A stretch of 64,000 nt of DNA from JBBROS01 sp963752225 (GTDB taxonomy: Bacteria > Pseudomonadota > Alphaproteobacteria > Acetobacterales > Acetobacteraceae): assembly GCA_963752225.1 (NCBI GenBank), contig CAVVXS010000010.1:62001-126000 (forward strand). Direction: 5' to 3'. This document shows, piece after piece, positions 43,526 to 52,095 of this stretch (the stretch's first letter is position 1; the number at the start of each line of letters is the position of its first letter). A program made the position numbers and the translations under genes. Under the pieces are notes generated by a model. It did no database searches. It was not told where the DNA came from and saw only the letters and a program-made list of their open reading frames with translations.

Positions 43526-43993
43526 CTACAGTTGCCGCTCCAGGTTCACCGAAGTCGGAGTTGCGTAGCCGGGGTGTGCCGTGACCCCGACCTCCTGAAA
43601 GCCGCAAGCAGCGAAGAAGGCGCGGTTGTCCGCGAGGACGAGCCTGGTGCCTGCAACCAAACGCGGCAGGCCAAGGCGCCGGGCCTCGATCTCCGCCGCC
43701 GCCACAAGCTGCCGGCCGATGCCGCGGCCGCGATGGTCCGGGCGGACAGCCAGGCGTCCGAAATAGAGGCCGCGGTCGGCCGCGGACCACAACACGACGC
43801 CCAGCATCGACCCGCCATCGTGCACGCACGCGCCGCCCGACCGCGCGATGTGCCCGGACACCGACCCGACGCTCTCTCGGAGGGCGCCGGGCGGCGGATC
43901 GGTCTGCAGCGCCTGCGCCGAAAAGGCGGCATGGATCACTGCGACGGCCTCAGCCGCATCGTCGGCGACGAGCGGCCGCAACGTCCACGTCAT
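43526..43993 (-). CDS. GNAT family acetyltransferase
   Basis: 155-aa acetyl-CoA-dependent N-acetyltransferase: YFGRLAVRPDHRGRGIGRQLVAAAEIEA contains the R/Q-x-x-G-x-G/A cofactor loop, and ADNRAFFAACGFQEVG is the usual C-terminal helix. ATG 43993. Substrate unknown. It lies 26 bp downstream of kdpE on the same strand, so it might be read through from kdp. Confidence 0.83.
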   Translation of the reverse strand: MTWTLRPLVADDAAEAVAVIHAAFSAQALQTDPPPGALRESVGSVSGHIARSGGACVHDGGSMLGVVLWSAADRGLYFGRLAVRPDHRGRGIGRQLVAAAEIEARRLGLPRLVAGTRLVLADNRAFFAACGFQEVGVTAHPGYATPTSVNLERQL

Positions 43994-44019
43994 GGCCGCT
44001 GCTCCATGGTTCCTGGCCC

Positions 44020-44691
44020 TCATTCCTCCAGCAGCCGGTAGCCGACGCCCGGTTCGGTCGCAAGCAAGGGTGCGGCCGCCCCGAGCTTCTGTCGCAAGTG
44101 CCCGACATACACCCGCAAATACTGCACGTCGTGCACGTGCGCCGGCCCCCACACTCCGGCCAGCAATTGGCGATGGGTGATCACGCGCCCGGCGTCACGC
44201 GCCAGCATGACCAGCAGCTCGTACTCGCGCGGGCTGAGCTGCACCGGCTCGCCTGCCACTCGCACTTGGCGCCGGGCCATGTCGAGCTCGAGTGGGCCGG
44301 TGCGGACCTGCTCCGAGGCGACCGAACCGCGAGCATGGCGGAGCGCAGCCCGGATCCGCGCCAGCAGCTCGGCGACGCTGAACGGCTTCTCCACGTAATC
44401 GTCGGCGCCGTTGTCGAGCGCCTCCACCTTCTCCGCGTCCTGGTCGCGCGCCGACAGAACCAGCACCGGAACCGTGCTCGTCGCGCGCAGCCGGCGAAGC
44501 AGCTGCTGCCCGTCCATGTCGGGCAGGCCGAGGTCCAGCAGCACGACGGCCGGCTCGCGCGCCGTCAGCAGCCGCAATCCCTCGGCCGCGGTCTCCGCCC
44601 GCTCCACCGCATAGCCGGACGCTTCGAGCGCCGGCCGCAGAAAGCGATGGATCTGCGGCTCGTCGTCGATGACGAGGATGCGGTCCTGCAT
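44020..44691 (-). CDS. kdpE: KdpE response regulator
   Basis: 223-aa OmpR-type regulator. Receiver with D9/D10 in VIDDEPQIHRF, phospho-Asp53 in VVLLDLGLPDMDG, and Lys in YVEKPFSVAEL; winged-helix DNA-binding domain (LSPREYELLVMLARDAGRVITHRQLLAGVWG). Activates kdp expression when phosphorylated by KdpD. The start overlaps the kdpD stop (TGATG). Confidence 0.95.
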   Translation of the reverse strand: MQDRILVIDDEPQIHRFLRPALEASGYAVERAETAAEGLRLLTAREPAVVLLDLGLPDMDGQQLLRRLRATSTVPVLVLSARDQDAEKVEALDNGADDYVEKPFSVAELLARIRAALRHARGSVASEQVRTGPLELDMARRQVRVAGEPVQLSPREYELLVMLARDAGRVITHRQLLAGVWGPAHVHDVQYLRVYVGHLRQKLGAAAPLLATEPGVGYRLLEE

Positions 44692-47312
44692 CAGCCGGCC
44701 GCCAGCACGATGCTGACCACCGTTCCCGGCGAGCCGTCGCGAGGGGCGTCGGGCCGTGGGCTGATCGCGGCGATCGTGCCGCCCATGGCTCCCAGCAGCC
44801 CGCGAGCGATCGCCAACCCCAGCCCGGTGCCGGGCGCGACCCGGTCCTCGCGCCGGGCCCGGTAGAAGCTGTCGAATACGTGCGGGAGATCGGCCGGCGG
44901 AATGCCGACACCCTCGTCGGCCACCTCGAGCTTGACCCGCCCCTCCCCCGCCCCGCGCACCCCGATCCGGACCAGCGAGCCCTCGGGGGCGTAGCGCTCG
45001 GCGTTGTCGAGCACGTTGACCAGCACCTGCTCCAGCAGGGCCGGGTCGGCCAGGACCGGCGGGGTGCCATCGGCGATCGACACCGCGACGGCGTCCAGCC
45101 CGGGCACCCGGGCCAAGGCCGCGTCGATCAGCTCGGGGAGCGGCGTCGGCGCCAGGCGCGGCTCGATCGCGCCGCTTTCCAGGCGGGTCAGGTCCATGAT
45201 GTTGGACAGGAACCGCGTCATCCTGCCGGTATCCTCGTCGATGCTGGCCAACAAATCCTGCCGCTGCGCCGGCGCGAGCCGGTCCCAGCCGATCCGCAAC
45301 GTTTCCGCGGCGCCGCGTATGCCGGTCAAGGGTGTCCGCAGGTCGTGGCTGAGCGAGTTCAGCAGAGCCGTCCGCAAGCGTTGGGTCTCTTCCATCGCCG
45401 CGCTCCGGGCGGCCTCGTTGGCCAGCCTGATGCGCTCGAGCGCCACGCCGCCGGCGTCGGCCAATGCCGCGAGGGTCTGCAAGGTCGACGGATCCACCGG
45501 CCCTTCCGCCTCCAACCGGGCACCCAGCACGCCGAGCTGCCCGCGCACCGTCCGCATCGGCAGGAAGCGCCACGGCGCCGACGGCAAGGTCGCCGTGCCG
45601 CGGCCGGCTGGTTCCTCGCGGGTTGCGCACCAGCGGGCCGCCGCCCAACTCGCCTCGTCCATCGTGTCGGCCGCCGGTTCCGCGCCGGCGATCGCCAAGT
45701 CCTCGCCGTCGCGGCGCAGCACCACGGCCCGGCCCAATAGGCCTGCGGCCTGATGCGCGATCTCGGCCACCAGCTCCGGCTCCGTCGTCGGCTCGCCCAG
45801 GCGGCGGCTGAACTGCGCGATCCGGCGCAGGCCCTCGATCCGCGCCTGGCCGGACCGGGCTTCGGCACGCACCCGGCTGGCCAAGCCGCCGGTGATCACC
45901 GCGACCAGTGCGAACACGCCCGCCGCCACGAGGTCATCGAGGCTGCCGATCGTGAACCGATGCAGCGGCGGCAGGAAGAAGAAGTCCCAACTCAAAAAGC
46001 CCAGCACCGCCGTGAACGAAGCCACAAGCAGCCCGGCGAAACTGCCGGCAAGGACCACGGCCGCCACGTACACCAGCGCCATCGAGCCGGGCGGCACCAC
46101 CCAGTCCAGCAGCACGCCGGCTCCGGTCACGGCGGCGACGGACGACGCGGCGGCTGCCAGCGACGCCCAGGCCGGCCGCTCCACCACAGCCTGCACGACC
46201 CGCGCCTCGGCACGCGGAACGATATGCAGGGCGAGCTCGGGCGTCTGCCGCAACAGCCGGCTCGCGAGCGTGCGGCCCAGCAGCCGGCGCCAAAGCACCG
46301 GTTCCCCACGCCCCATCACGAGCTGGGTCGCGTTGTGGCGGTGCGCAGCCTCCACCACTACCGCAACCAGGTTCGGCCCGGCACGGACCTCCACCTCGGC
46401 GCCAAGCTGGGCGGCCAGCTCCAGCGGTGCGACGAGAGCAACCGGACTCGCGCCGCGCTCGACATGCAGCGCGATCCAGGGTGCGTGCAAGGCGTCGGCC
46501 AGGCGCTTGGCGTGTCGGACCACGGCCGCGGCGCCGCCATCCGGGCCGACCAACGCCAGCACACGCTCGTTGGCCGGCCACGGGCCGCTGATGGCGTGGC
46601 GGCGCATGTAGCTGCGGACGTCGCCATCCACGTGCTCGGCAACCCGGCGCAGCGCGATCTCGCGCAGCGCGGTCAGATTGCCTTCACGGAAAAAGCCGTC
46701 CAGCGCCCGCTTGGCCACATCGGGGCGATAAATTCGGCCCTCACGCAACCGGGTCAGCAGCTCGGCTGGCGGGAGGTCGACAAGCTCGATCAAGTCCGCC
46801 GTTTGCAGCATGCGGTCGGGCAGCGTCTCGGCCACGCGCACTCCGGTGATGCGGGCGACGCTGTCGTTGAGACTTTCGAGGTGCTGGACATTGAGCGTCG
46901 CCCACACGTCGACGCCGAATTCGAGCAGGGTGTCGACGTCCTCCCAACGCTTCGCGTGGCGGCTGCCGTAGGCGTTGGTGTGGGCCAGCTCGTCGATCAG
47001 GATCAGGCCCGGCCGGCGTTCCAGTGCGGCGTCGAGGTCGAACTCCTCCAGCACCTGGCTGCGGTATGCGATCGCCTTGCGCGGCAGCACCGGCAGGTTG
47101 CCGAGCTGCGCTTCGGTGCCGGCCCGGCCGTGGGTCTCCACCACGCCGACCACGACGTCGGCTCCATCCGCGAAACGCTGCCGGGCTTGGCTTAGCATCT
47201 CCCAGGTTTTGCCGACCCCCGGCGCGGCACCGAGAAAGATCTTGAGCCGGCCCCGCCCTTCGGCCGTCGCCGCAGCGATCAGCGCATCCGGGTCGGGGCG
47301 GCGGTCATCCAT
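44691..47312 (-). CDS. kdpD: KdpD sensor histidine kinase
   Basis: 873-aa osmosensitive kinase of the Kdp system. N-terminal KdpD domain with Walker A GAAPGVGKT (residues 28-36) and LILIDELAHTNAYGSRHAKRW; a USP-like domain; four membrane spans (around 390-500); a GAF-like segment; HisKA with phospho-His near residue 655 in NSLSHDLRTPLTGI; and ATPase motifs VADEGVGIPPADL and GTGLGLAIARGLL. Full length and intact. It follows kdpC by 27 bp. Confidence 0.95.
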   Translation of the reverse strand: MDDRRPDPDALIAAATAEGRGRLKIFLGAAPGVGKTWEMLSQARQRFADGADVVVGVVETHGRAGTEAQLGNLPVLPRKAIAYRSQVLEEFDLDAALERRPGLILIDELAHTNAYGSRHAKRWEDVDTLLEFGVDVWATLNVQHLESLNDSVARITGVRVAETLPDRMLQTADLIELVDLPPAELLTRLREGRIYRPDVAKRALDGFFREGNLTALREIALRRVAEHVDGDVRSYMRRHAISGPWPANERVLALVGPDGGAAAVVRHAKRLADALHAPWIALHVERGASPVALVAPLELAAQLGAEVEVRAGPNLVAVVVEAAHRHNATQLVMGRGEPVLWRRLLGRTLASRLLRQTPELALHIVPRAEARVVQAVVERPAWASLAAAASSVAAVTGAGVLLDWVVPPGSMALVYVAAVVLAGSFAGLLVASFTAVLGFLSWDFFFLPPLHRFTIGSLDDLVAAGVFALVAVITGGLASRVRAEARSGQARIEGLRRIAQFSRRLGEPTTEPELVAEIAHQAAGLLGRAVVLRRDGEDLAIAGAEPAADTMDEASWAAARWCATREEPAGRGTATLPSAPWRFLPMRTVRGQLGVLGARLEAEGPVDPSTLQTLAALADAGGVALERIRLANEAARSAAMEETQRLRTALLNSLSHDLRTPLTGIRGAAETLRIGWDRLAPAQRQDLLASIDEDTGRMTRFLSNIMDLTRLESGAIEPRLAPTPLPELIDAALARVPGLDAVAVSIADGTPPVLADPALLEQVLVNVLDNAERYAPEGSLVRIGVRGAGEGRVKLEVADEGVGIPPADLPHVFDSFYRARREDRVAPGTGLGLAIARGLLGAMGGTIAAISPRPDAPRDGSPGTVVSIVLAAG

Positions 47313-47339
47313 CCTCGCATGCTACACCGTTCGCCGCGA

Positions 47340-47966
47340 CTACGCGCCGGCCGCGTCCAGCGCGAGGTTCACCGCCAGCACGTTGACCCGCCACTCGCCG
47401 ATCAGGCCCAGCAAACGCCCGTCGGTATGGGCCGCGATCACCGCCTGGACCTCGGCCTCGGGCACGCCGCGCGCCTTGGCAATGCGGGCGACCTGCCGCG
47501 CGGCGAAGGCTGGCGACACGTGCGGGTCGAGGCCCGACGCCGACGTCGTGACCGCGTCGCCCGGCACCGGTCCGCCGAGCTTGGCCACGTCCGCCATTAT
47601 CCGATCCACCAGCATCTTCGACGTCGGTCCGGCATTCGAGCCGCCAGAGTTGGCGGCGTTGTATGGGACCGCGACCGTCTTGCTGCTGTCCGCCGGGTCG
47701 GGCGCCGTCGTCGCGGACGGCCGCCCTTGCAGATACTTGTCGTCCGTCCAGCTCTGACCGATCAGCGCCGAACCGACCACCTTGCCGTCGCGCTCGACCA
47801 TCGAGCCGCCGGCCTGGAACGGCATGGCGATGCTGGCCAGGCCGACGAAGCCCAGCGGGAACACGACCCCGAGCAGCACCGTGAACAACGCCACCAGGAC
47901 GATCGCCGAACGGACGTGGCGCAGCGGACGGCTTTCGCTGACGACGAGCGCATCGAGACGGGTCAT
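47340..47966 (-). CDS. kdpC: Potassium-transporting ATPase C subunit
   Basis: 208-aa single-span protein that stabilises the KdpA-KdpB complex and raises ATP affinity. One membrane segment near the N-terminus (AIVLVALFTVLLGVVFPLGFVGLA) and the family signature GSALIGQSWTDDKYLQGRPSATT, SGGSNAGPTSKML, ASGLDPHVSPAFAARQVARIAKARG. ATG 47966 comes right behind the kdpB stop; a TTG at 47975 would overlap it. Confidence 0.95.
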   Translation of the reverse strand: MTRLDALVVSESRPLRHVRSAIVLVALFTVLLGVVFPLGFVGLASIAMPFQAGGSMVERDGKVVGSALIGQSWTDDKYLQGRPSATTAPDPADSSKTVAVPYNAANSGGSNAGPTSKMLVDRIMADVAKLGGPVPGDAVTTSASGLDPHVSPAFAARQVARIAKARGVPEAEVQAVIAAHTDGRLLGLIGEWRVNVLAVNLALDAAGA

Positions 47967-47967
47967 A

Positions 47968-49998
47968 TCAGGCAACTCCGAACAGGGTGAGAAGAAGGTC
48001 GATCAGCTTGATCCCGGCGAACGGGGCCAGCAGGCCGCCGAGGCCGTAGATCAGCAGGTTGCGGCGCAGCAGCGCGGCGGCGCCGATCGGGGTGAACTTC
48101 ACCCCGCGCAACGCGAGCGGCACCAGCGCCACGATGATCAGTGCGTTGAAGATAACGGCCGACAGGATCGCGCTCTGCGGGCTGGTGAGCCGCATGATGT
48201 TGAGCGCGCCAAGCTCCGGGTACGTCCCGACAAAGATCGCCGGCAGGATGGCGAAGTATTTGCTGACGTCGTTGGCGATGCTGAACGTCGTCAGCGAGCC
48301 GCGAGTGATCAGCAATTGCTTGCCGATCTCGACCACCTCGATCAGCTTCGTCGGATCGCTGTCGAGGTCGACCATGTTGCCGGCTTCCCGCGCCGCTTGG
48401 GTGCCGGTCTGCATCGCCACCCCGACGTCGGCCTGCGCCAGCGCCGGTGCGTCATTGGTGCCGTCGCCGCACATCGCCACCAGCCGCCCCTCGGCCTGAA
48501 CCCGGCGGATATAGTCGAGTTTGTCCTGCGGCGTCGCCTGCGCCAGGACATCGTCCACCCCCGCTTCGCTGGCGATTGCCGCGGCCGTCACCTTGTTGTC
48601 GCCGGTGATCATGACCGTGCGGATGCCCATGGCGCGCAGGGCGGCGAAGCGTTCGCGGATGCCGGGCTTGACGATGTCCTTGAGGCCGACGACGCCCATC
48701 AGCCGCCCGTCGCGCAGCACGCCCAGTGGCGTTCCACCCGACCGCGCGATCCGGTCGACCGCGGCGGTGTACTCCGCCGGCGCCGCCCCTTGCGCCAGGG
48801 CGGCCACACTCTCGACGGCGCCCTTGCGATAGACGTGGCCATCCGAGTCGAGACCGCTGACCCGCGTATTGGCGCTGAACGGCACCACCGTCGCCTCGGC
48901 CGGACGGCTTGCCGTCAGCCCGTGGCGGTCGCGCACGAAGGCCAGGATCGACCGCCCTTCCGGCGTCTCGTCGCCCAGCGAAGCGAGCATAGCCGACTGC
49001 GCCAGGTCACGTTCGTCGACGCCCGGCACCGGGAACAACCCGGCCGCGGCGCGGTTGCCGAAGGTGATCGTCCCGGTCTTGTCCAGCAGCAGCGTATCGA
49101 CGTCGCCCGCCGCCTCCACCGCGCGGCCCGAGGTGGCGACCACGTTGAAGCGGATCAACCGGTCCATCCCGGCAATGCCGATCGCCGACAGCAGCCCGCC
49201 GATCGTGGTCGGGATCAAGGTCACGAACAGCGCCACCAAGACCGGCACGCCGAGATCGGCGCCCGAGTACTTGGCGAGCCCCACCAGGGTCACGACCGCG
49301 ATCAGGAAGATGATCGTCAGGCCGGCCAGCAGGATGTCGAGCGCGATCTCGTTCGGCGTCTTGCGCCGCTCCGCGCCTTCCACCAGCGCGATCATTCGGT
49401 CGATGAAGGTGCTGCCGGGCTCGGCGGTGATGCGCACCACCAGCCAGTCCGACACCACCTGCGTCCCGCCCGTGACGGCGCTGCGGTCGCCGCCGGCCTC
49501 GCGGATGACGGGCGCGCTCTCGCCGGTGATGGCGCTCTCGTTGACACTGGCGACGCCGTCGACGATCTCGCCGTCGGATGGAATCAGGTCGCCGGCTTCG
49601 ACCAAAACCAGCGTGCCCGTTTTGAGGTCCGGCGCCGGCATCTCGCGCCACTTGGTGCGGTCGTCGGCGCGATTGAGCACCTTGGCTATCATGTCGGTGC
49701 GGGCCCGGCGCAGGCTCTCGGCGCGGGCACGGCCGCGGCCTTCGGCGACGGCCTCGGCGAAGGTCGCGAACAGGACGGTCAGCCAGAGCCAGGCGGCGAT
49801 TGCAGTCGGGAAGGCGGCCGGCTGGCCGGTGGCGAGGTTCCGAACGGCCAAGATCGTGACCAGGACCGAGACGATCTCGGTGACGAAGATGACGGGGTTG
49901 CGGATCAGCCGCAGCGGGTTGAGCTTGACGAATGCGTCGCCGGCCGCACGGGCAAGGATGGCGCCGTCGAACAGGGCGATGGTGTCGGCTTGAGCCAT
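47968..49998 (-). CDS. kdpB: Potassium-transporting ATPase B subunit (P-type ATPase)
   Basis: 676-aa catalytic subunit that hydrolyses ATP for K+ uptake. Phosphorylation motif LLLDKTGTITFGNRAA with Asp near residue 306, TGES-type loop NESAITGESAPVIRE, MITGDNKVTAAAIASEAGVDDVLAQATPQDKL, and hinge MCGDGTNDAPALAQADVGVAM. All P-type motifs are intact. ATG 49998 after a 75-bp spacer from kdpA that contains two perfect hairpins. Confidence 0.96.
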   Translation of the reverse strand: MAQADTIALFDGAILARAAGDAFVKLNPLRLIRNPVIFVTEIVSVLVTILAVRNLATGQPAAFPTAIAAWLWLTVLFATFAEAVAEGRGRARAESLRRARTDMIAKVLNRADDRTKWREMPAPDLKTGTLVLVEAGDLIPSDGEIVDGVASVNESAITGESAPVIREAGGDRSAVTGGTQVVSDWLVVRITAEPGSTFIDRMIALVEGAERRKTPNEIALDILLAGLTIIFLIAVVTLVGLAKYSGADLGVPVLVALFVTLIPTTIGGLLSAIGIAGMDRLIRFNVVATSGRAVEAAGDVDTLLLDKTGTITFGNRAAAGLFPVPGVDERDLAQSAMLASLGDETPEGRSILAFVRDRHGLTASRPAEATVVPFSANTRVSGLDSDGHVYRKGAVESVAALAQGAAPAEYTAAVDRIARSGGTPLGVLRDGRLMGVVGLKDIVKPGIRERFAALRAMGIRTVMITGDNKVTAAAIASEAGVDDVLAQATPQDKLDYIRRVQAEGRLVAMCGDGTNDAPALAQADVGVAMQTGTQAAREAGNMVDLDSDPTKLIEVVEIGKQLLITRGSLTTFSIANDVSKYFAILPAIFVGTYPELGALNIMRLTSPQSAILSAVIFNALIIVALVPLALRGVKFTPIGAAALLRRNLLIYGLGGLLAPFAGIKLIDLLLTLFGVA

Positions 49999-50019
49999 TG
50001 TCGTGGTCCCTTGGATTGG

Positions 50020-50061
50020 CCAGGGCGTTGCCCTGGACCTGCTGGGGGCGACCGCCCCCAG
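50020..50061. repeat. Twin perfect hairpins between kdpA and kdpB
   Basis: CCAGGGC-GTT-GCCCTGG (50020-50036) and CTGGGGGCG-AC-CGCCCCCAG (50042-50061) are two perfect inverted repeats in tandem. Such G/C-rich twin stem-loops recur between genes in alphaproteobacteria. Position between two subunits suggests partial termination or an RNA stabiliser. Confidence 0.8.
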
Positions 50062-50073
50062 ACCCGGAAAAGT

Positions 50074-51783
50074 TTAGAAGGTCTTGCCGGCGAGCATCGA
50101 GAAATGCTCGGCCAACGGGCCCAAGCTCAGCGCCGGCAGGAATTGCAGACCGCCGAGGATCAGGATCACGCCTGCCAGCAAGCCGACGAACAGAGGCCCA
50201 TGCGTCGGGAACGTGCCCGCGCTTTCGCCGAGCTTCGGCTTTGCCGCCAGAGAGCCGGCGATCGCCAGCACCGGGATCATGAACGCAAACCGGCCCAGCA
50301 ACATGCAAACGCCGAGCCCGTAATCGAGCAACGGCGTGTCCGCCGCCAGCCCGGCGAAGGCGCTGCCGTTGTTGCCGGTGGCCGAGCTGAACGCATACAG
50401 CATCTCGGACAAGCCGTGCGGCCCGGCATTGGCCAGCGATGACGTCCCGCTCGGCAACACGAGGCACAGCGCCGTGCCCGACAGGATGCACAGCGGCAGG
50501 ATCAGCACTGCCAGCATTGCCAGCTTGATCTCGCGGGCCTGCACCTTCTTGCCGAGATACTCCGGCGTCCGTCCGACCATCAGCCCGGCCACGAACACCG
50601 CCAACAAGGCGAACACGATGATGCCGTACAAGCCCGAACCGACGCCGCCGGGGACGACCTCGCCAAGCTCGATCAGGACCATCGGGATCATCCCGCCGAG
50701 GGGGGTGAAACTGTCGTGCATGGCGATCACGGCGCCGTCCGAGGTCGCCGACGTGGTGACCGCGAACAGTGACGACATGGCTTCGCCGAACCGGACTTCC
50801 TTGCCCTCAATGTTGCCCATCGAGGGGTCGACCCCTGCCGCGGTCAGCAGGGGGTTGCCGCCCGCCTCGGCCGCGTAACAAAGCACGACGAACCCGATCA
50901 TCAGGATCGCCATGGTCCAGAACAGGGCGTAGCCCTGCCGCTTGTCGCGCACGATCAGGCCGAACGTCACCGTCAGCGCGAACGGGATGACGATTTCCGA
51001 CCAGGTCTCGACCACGTTCGACACCGCCGTCGGGTTCTCGAATGGATGCGCGGAGTTGGCGTTGAAGAACCCGCCGCCATTGGTGCCGAGCAGCTTGATC
51101 GCTTCCTGAAACGCGACCGGTCCGATCGCGATCGTTTGCGTGCCGCCTTCGAGCGTGCTCGCGGTGATCGCGCCGGACAACGTCTGCGGCACTCCGCAAG
51201 CGATCAGCACCACCGTGTAAAGGATGACGATCGGCAGCAGCACGTAAAGTGTGATCCGCGTGAGGTCGACCCAGAAGTTGCCCAGGGTCTTGAGGCCGCC
51301 GCCGGCAAACGCGCGCGCCACCACCGCCGCGGCTGCGATCCCGGTCGCCGCGGACAGGAAGTTGTGCACCGTCAGGCCCCACATCTGGGTCCCGTAGGAC
51401 AGCGCCGTCTCGCCGCCATAGGCCTGCCAGTTGGTGTTGGTGACGAAGCTCATGGCGGTGTTGAACGCCAAGCGCGGCGACACCGGCCCTTGCCCGTCCG
51501 GATTGAACGGCAGCACTTGCTGCAGGCGCAGCATCGCGTAGAGCACGAGGAAGTGGACCGCTTGCAGCACGACCAGCGCCACGGCGTAGGCTTTCCAACC
51601 CATCGAAACCGCCGGGTCCACACCGGCCAGACGGTAGAAGCCGTGCTCGACCGGGCCGAGCACGGCCGACAGCGCGGTGCGCCGGCCCTGCAGCACGGCG
51701 GCGATGTAATGCCCGAGTGGAACCGCCAGCACGAACACGAGCGCCAGCACGAGCGCGATCTGCGCCCAACCAATGAGAGTCAT
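50074..51783 (-). CDS. kdpA: Potassium-transporting ATPase A subunit
   Basis: 569-aa K+ channel-like subunit with about ten membrane spans. Selectivity-filter type loops are visible in SFVTNTNWQAYGGET, LGTNGGGFFNANSAHPFENPT, AVTTSATSDGAVIAMHDSFTPLG and SSATGNNGSAFAGLAADTP. Length matches E. coli KdpA (557 aa). ATG 51783 lies 9 bp after the kdpF stop. Confidence 0.96.
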   Translation of the reverse strand: MTLIGWAQIALVLALVFVLAVPLGHYIAAVLQGRRTALSAVLGPVEHGFYRLAGVDPAVSMGWKAYAVALVVLQAVHFLVLYAMLRLQQVLPFNPDGQGPVSPRLAFNTAMSFVTNTNWQAYGGETALSYGTQMWGLTVHNFLSAATGIAAAAVVARAFAGGGLKTLGNFWVDLTRITLYVLLPIVILYTVVLIACGVPQTLSGAITASTLEGGTQTIAIGPVAFQEAIKLLGTNGGGFFNANSAHPFENPTAVSNVVETWSEIVIPFALTVTFGLIVRDKRQGYALFWTMAILMIGFVVLCYAAEAGGNPLLTAAGVDPSMGNIEGKEVRFGEAMSSLFAVTTSATSDGAVIAMHDSFTPLGGMIPMVLIELGEVVPGGVGSGLYGIIVFALLAVFVAGLMVGRTPEYLGKKVQAREIKLAMLAVLILPLCILSGTALCLVLPSGTSSLANAGPHGLSEMLYAFSSATGNNGSAFAGLAADTPLLDYGLGVCMLLGRFAFMIPVLAIAGSLAAKPKLGESAGTFPTHGPLFVGLLAGVILILGGLQFLPALSLGPLAEHFSMLAGKTF

Positions 51784-51792
51784 GAGGATGTC

Positions 51793-51879
51793 CTAGAAGT
51801 CTTCAGGTCGCACGAGCGCCCAGACCAGGTAGACCAGCAGCCCGGCTGCCACGGTCGCACCCAGGATCAGATCGAGCAT
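51793..51879 (-). CDS. kdpF: KdpF small membrane subunit
   Basis: 28-aa single-span peptide reading MLDLILGATVAAGLLVYLVW then ALVRPEDF and TAG. This is the KdpF pattern (hydrophobic helix ending in L-x-R/K-P-E-x-F), which stabilises the KdpFABC complex. ATG 51879. Confidence 0.92.
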   Translation of the reverse strand: MLDLILGATVAAGLLVYLVWALVRPEDF

Positions 51880-51884
51880 GGCGC

Positions 51885-51968
51885 TCAAATCCGGTCGCAT
51901 AGCGACGCGTAGGCTGCCATCAGCATGAGGCCGCCCGTGCTCAGCACGACAATGATCAGATCGGTCAC
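51885..51968 (-). CDS. Small membrane peptide upstream of kdpF (27 aa)
   Basis: Reads MTDLIIVVLSTGGLMLMAAY then ASLCDRI and TGA from a GTG start at 51968 with GGAG 8 bases upstream. One hydrophobic helix ending in Cys-Asp-Arg-Ile. Similar tiny proteins ending C-D/E-R-L/I precede kdpF in some proteobacteria in my memory, usually unannotated. Ends 5 bp before kdpF. A separate Kdp micro-subunit or leader peptide is possible. Confidence 0.6.
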   Translation of the reverse strand: MTDLIIVVLSTGGLMLMAAYASLCDRI

Positions 51969-51994
51969 GATGAATGCTCCGTTTGCTTCACGGT

Positions 51995-52061
51995 GCATTA
52001 GGCGAGGGCGGCATAAAGCCCCCATCGGCTTCGGCGGCCGTTCGCGTAAAGCCGCCATAAA
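51995..52061 (-). promoter_or_regulatory. kdp promoter with KdpE box
   Basis: On the minus strand TTTATG-GCGGC-TTTACG (52045-52061) matches the E. coli KdpE site TTTATA-N5-TTTACA at 10 of 12 positions. A -10-like TAATGC lies at 51995-52000, which puts the box about 57-73 bp upstream of the start, like the E. coli arrangement. A third half-site (CTTTATG) occurs at 52012-52018. Confidence 0.7.
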
Positions 52062-52095
52062 AGCCGGCCGATCGCACGAAGCGACGGCGGCGCGA

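Noticed and set aside
45753..47195. Plus-strand open frame antisense to kdpD.
   Set aside because: His/Arg/Gln-rich composition typical of the complement of GC-rich coding DNA; kdpD is intact on the other strand.
47782..50442. Long plus-strand open frame antisense to kdpC, kdpB and kdpA.
   Set aside because: Low-complexity Arg/Gln/Asp-rich translation with no family motif, directly opposite well-defined Kdp subunits.
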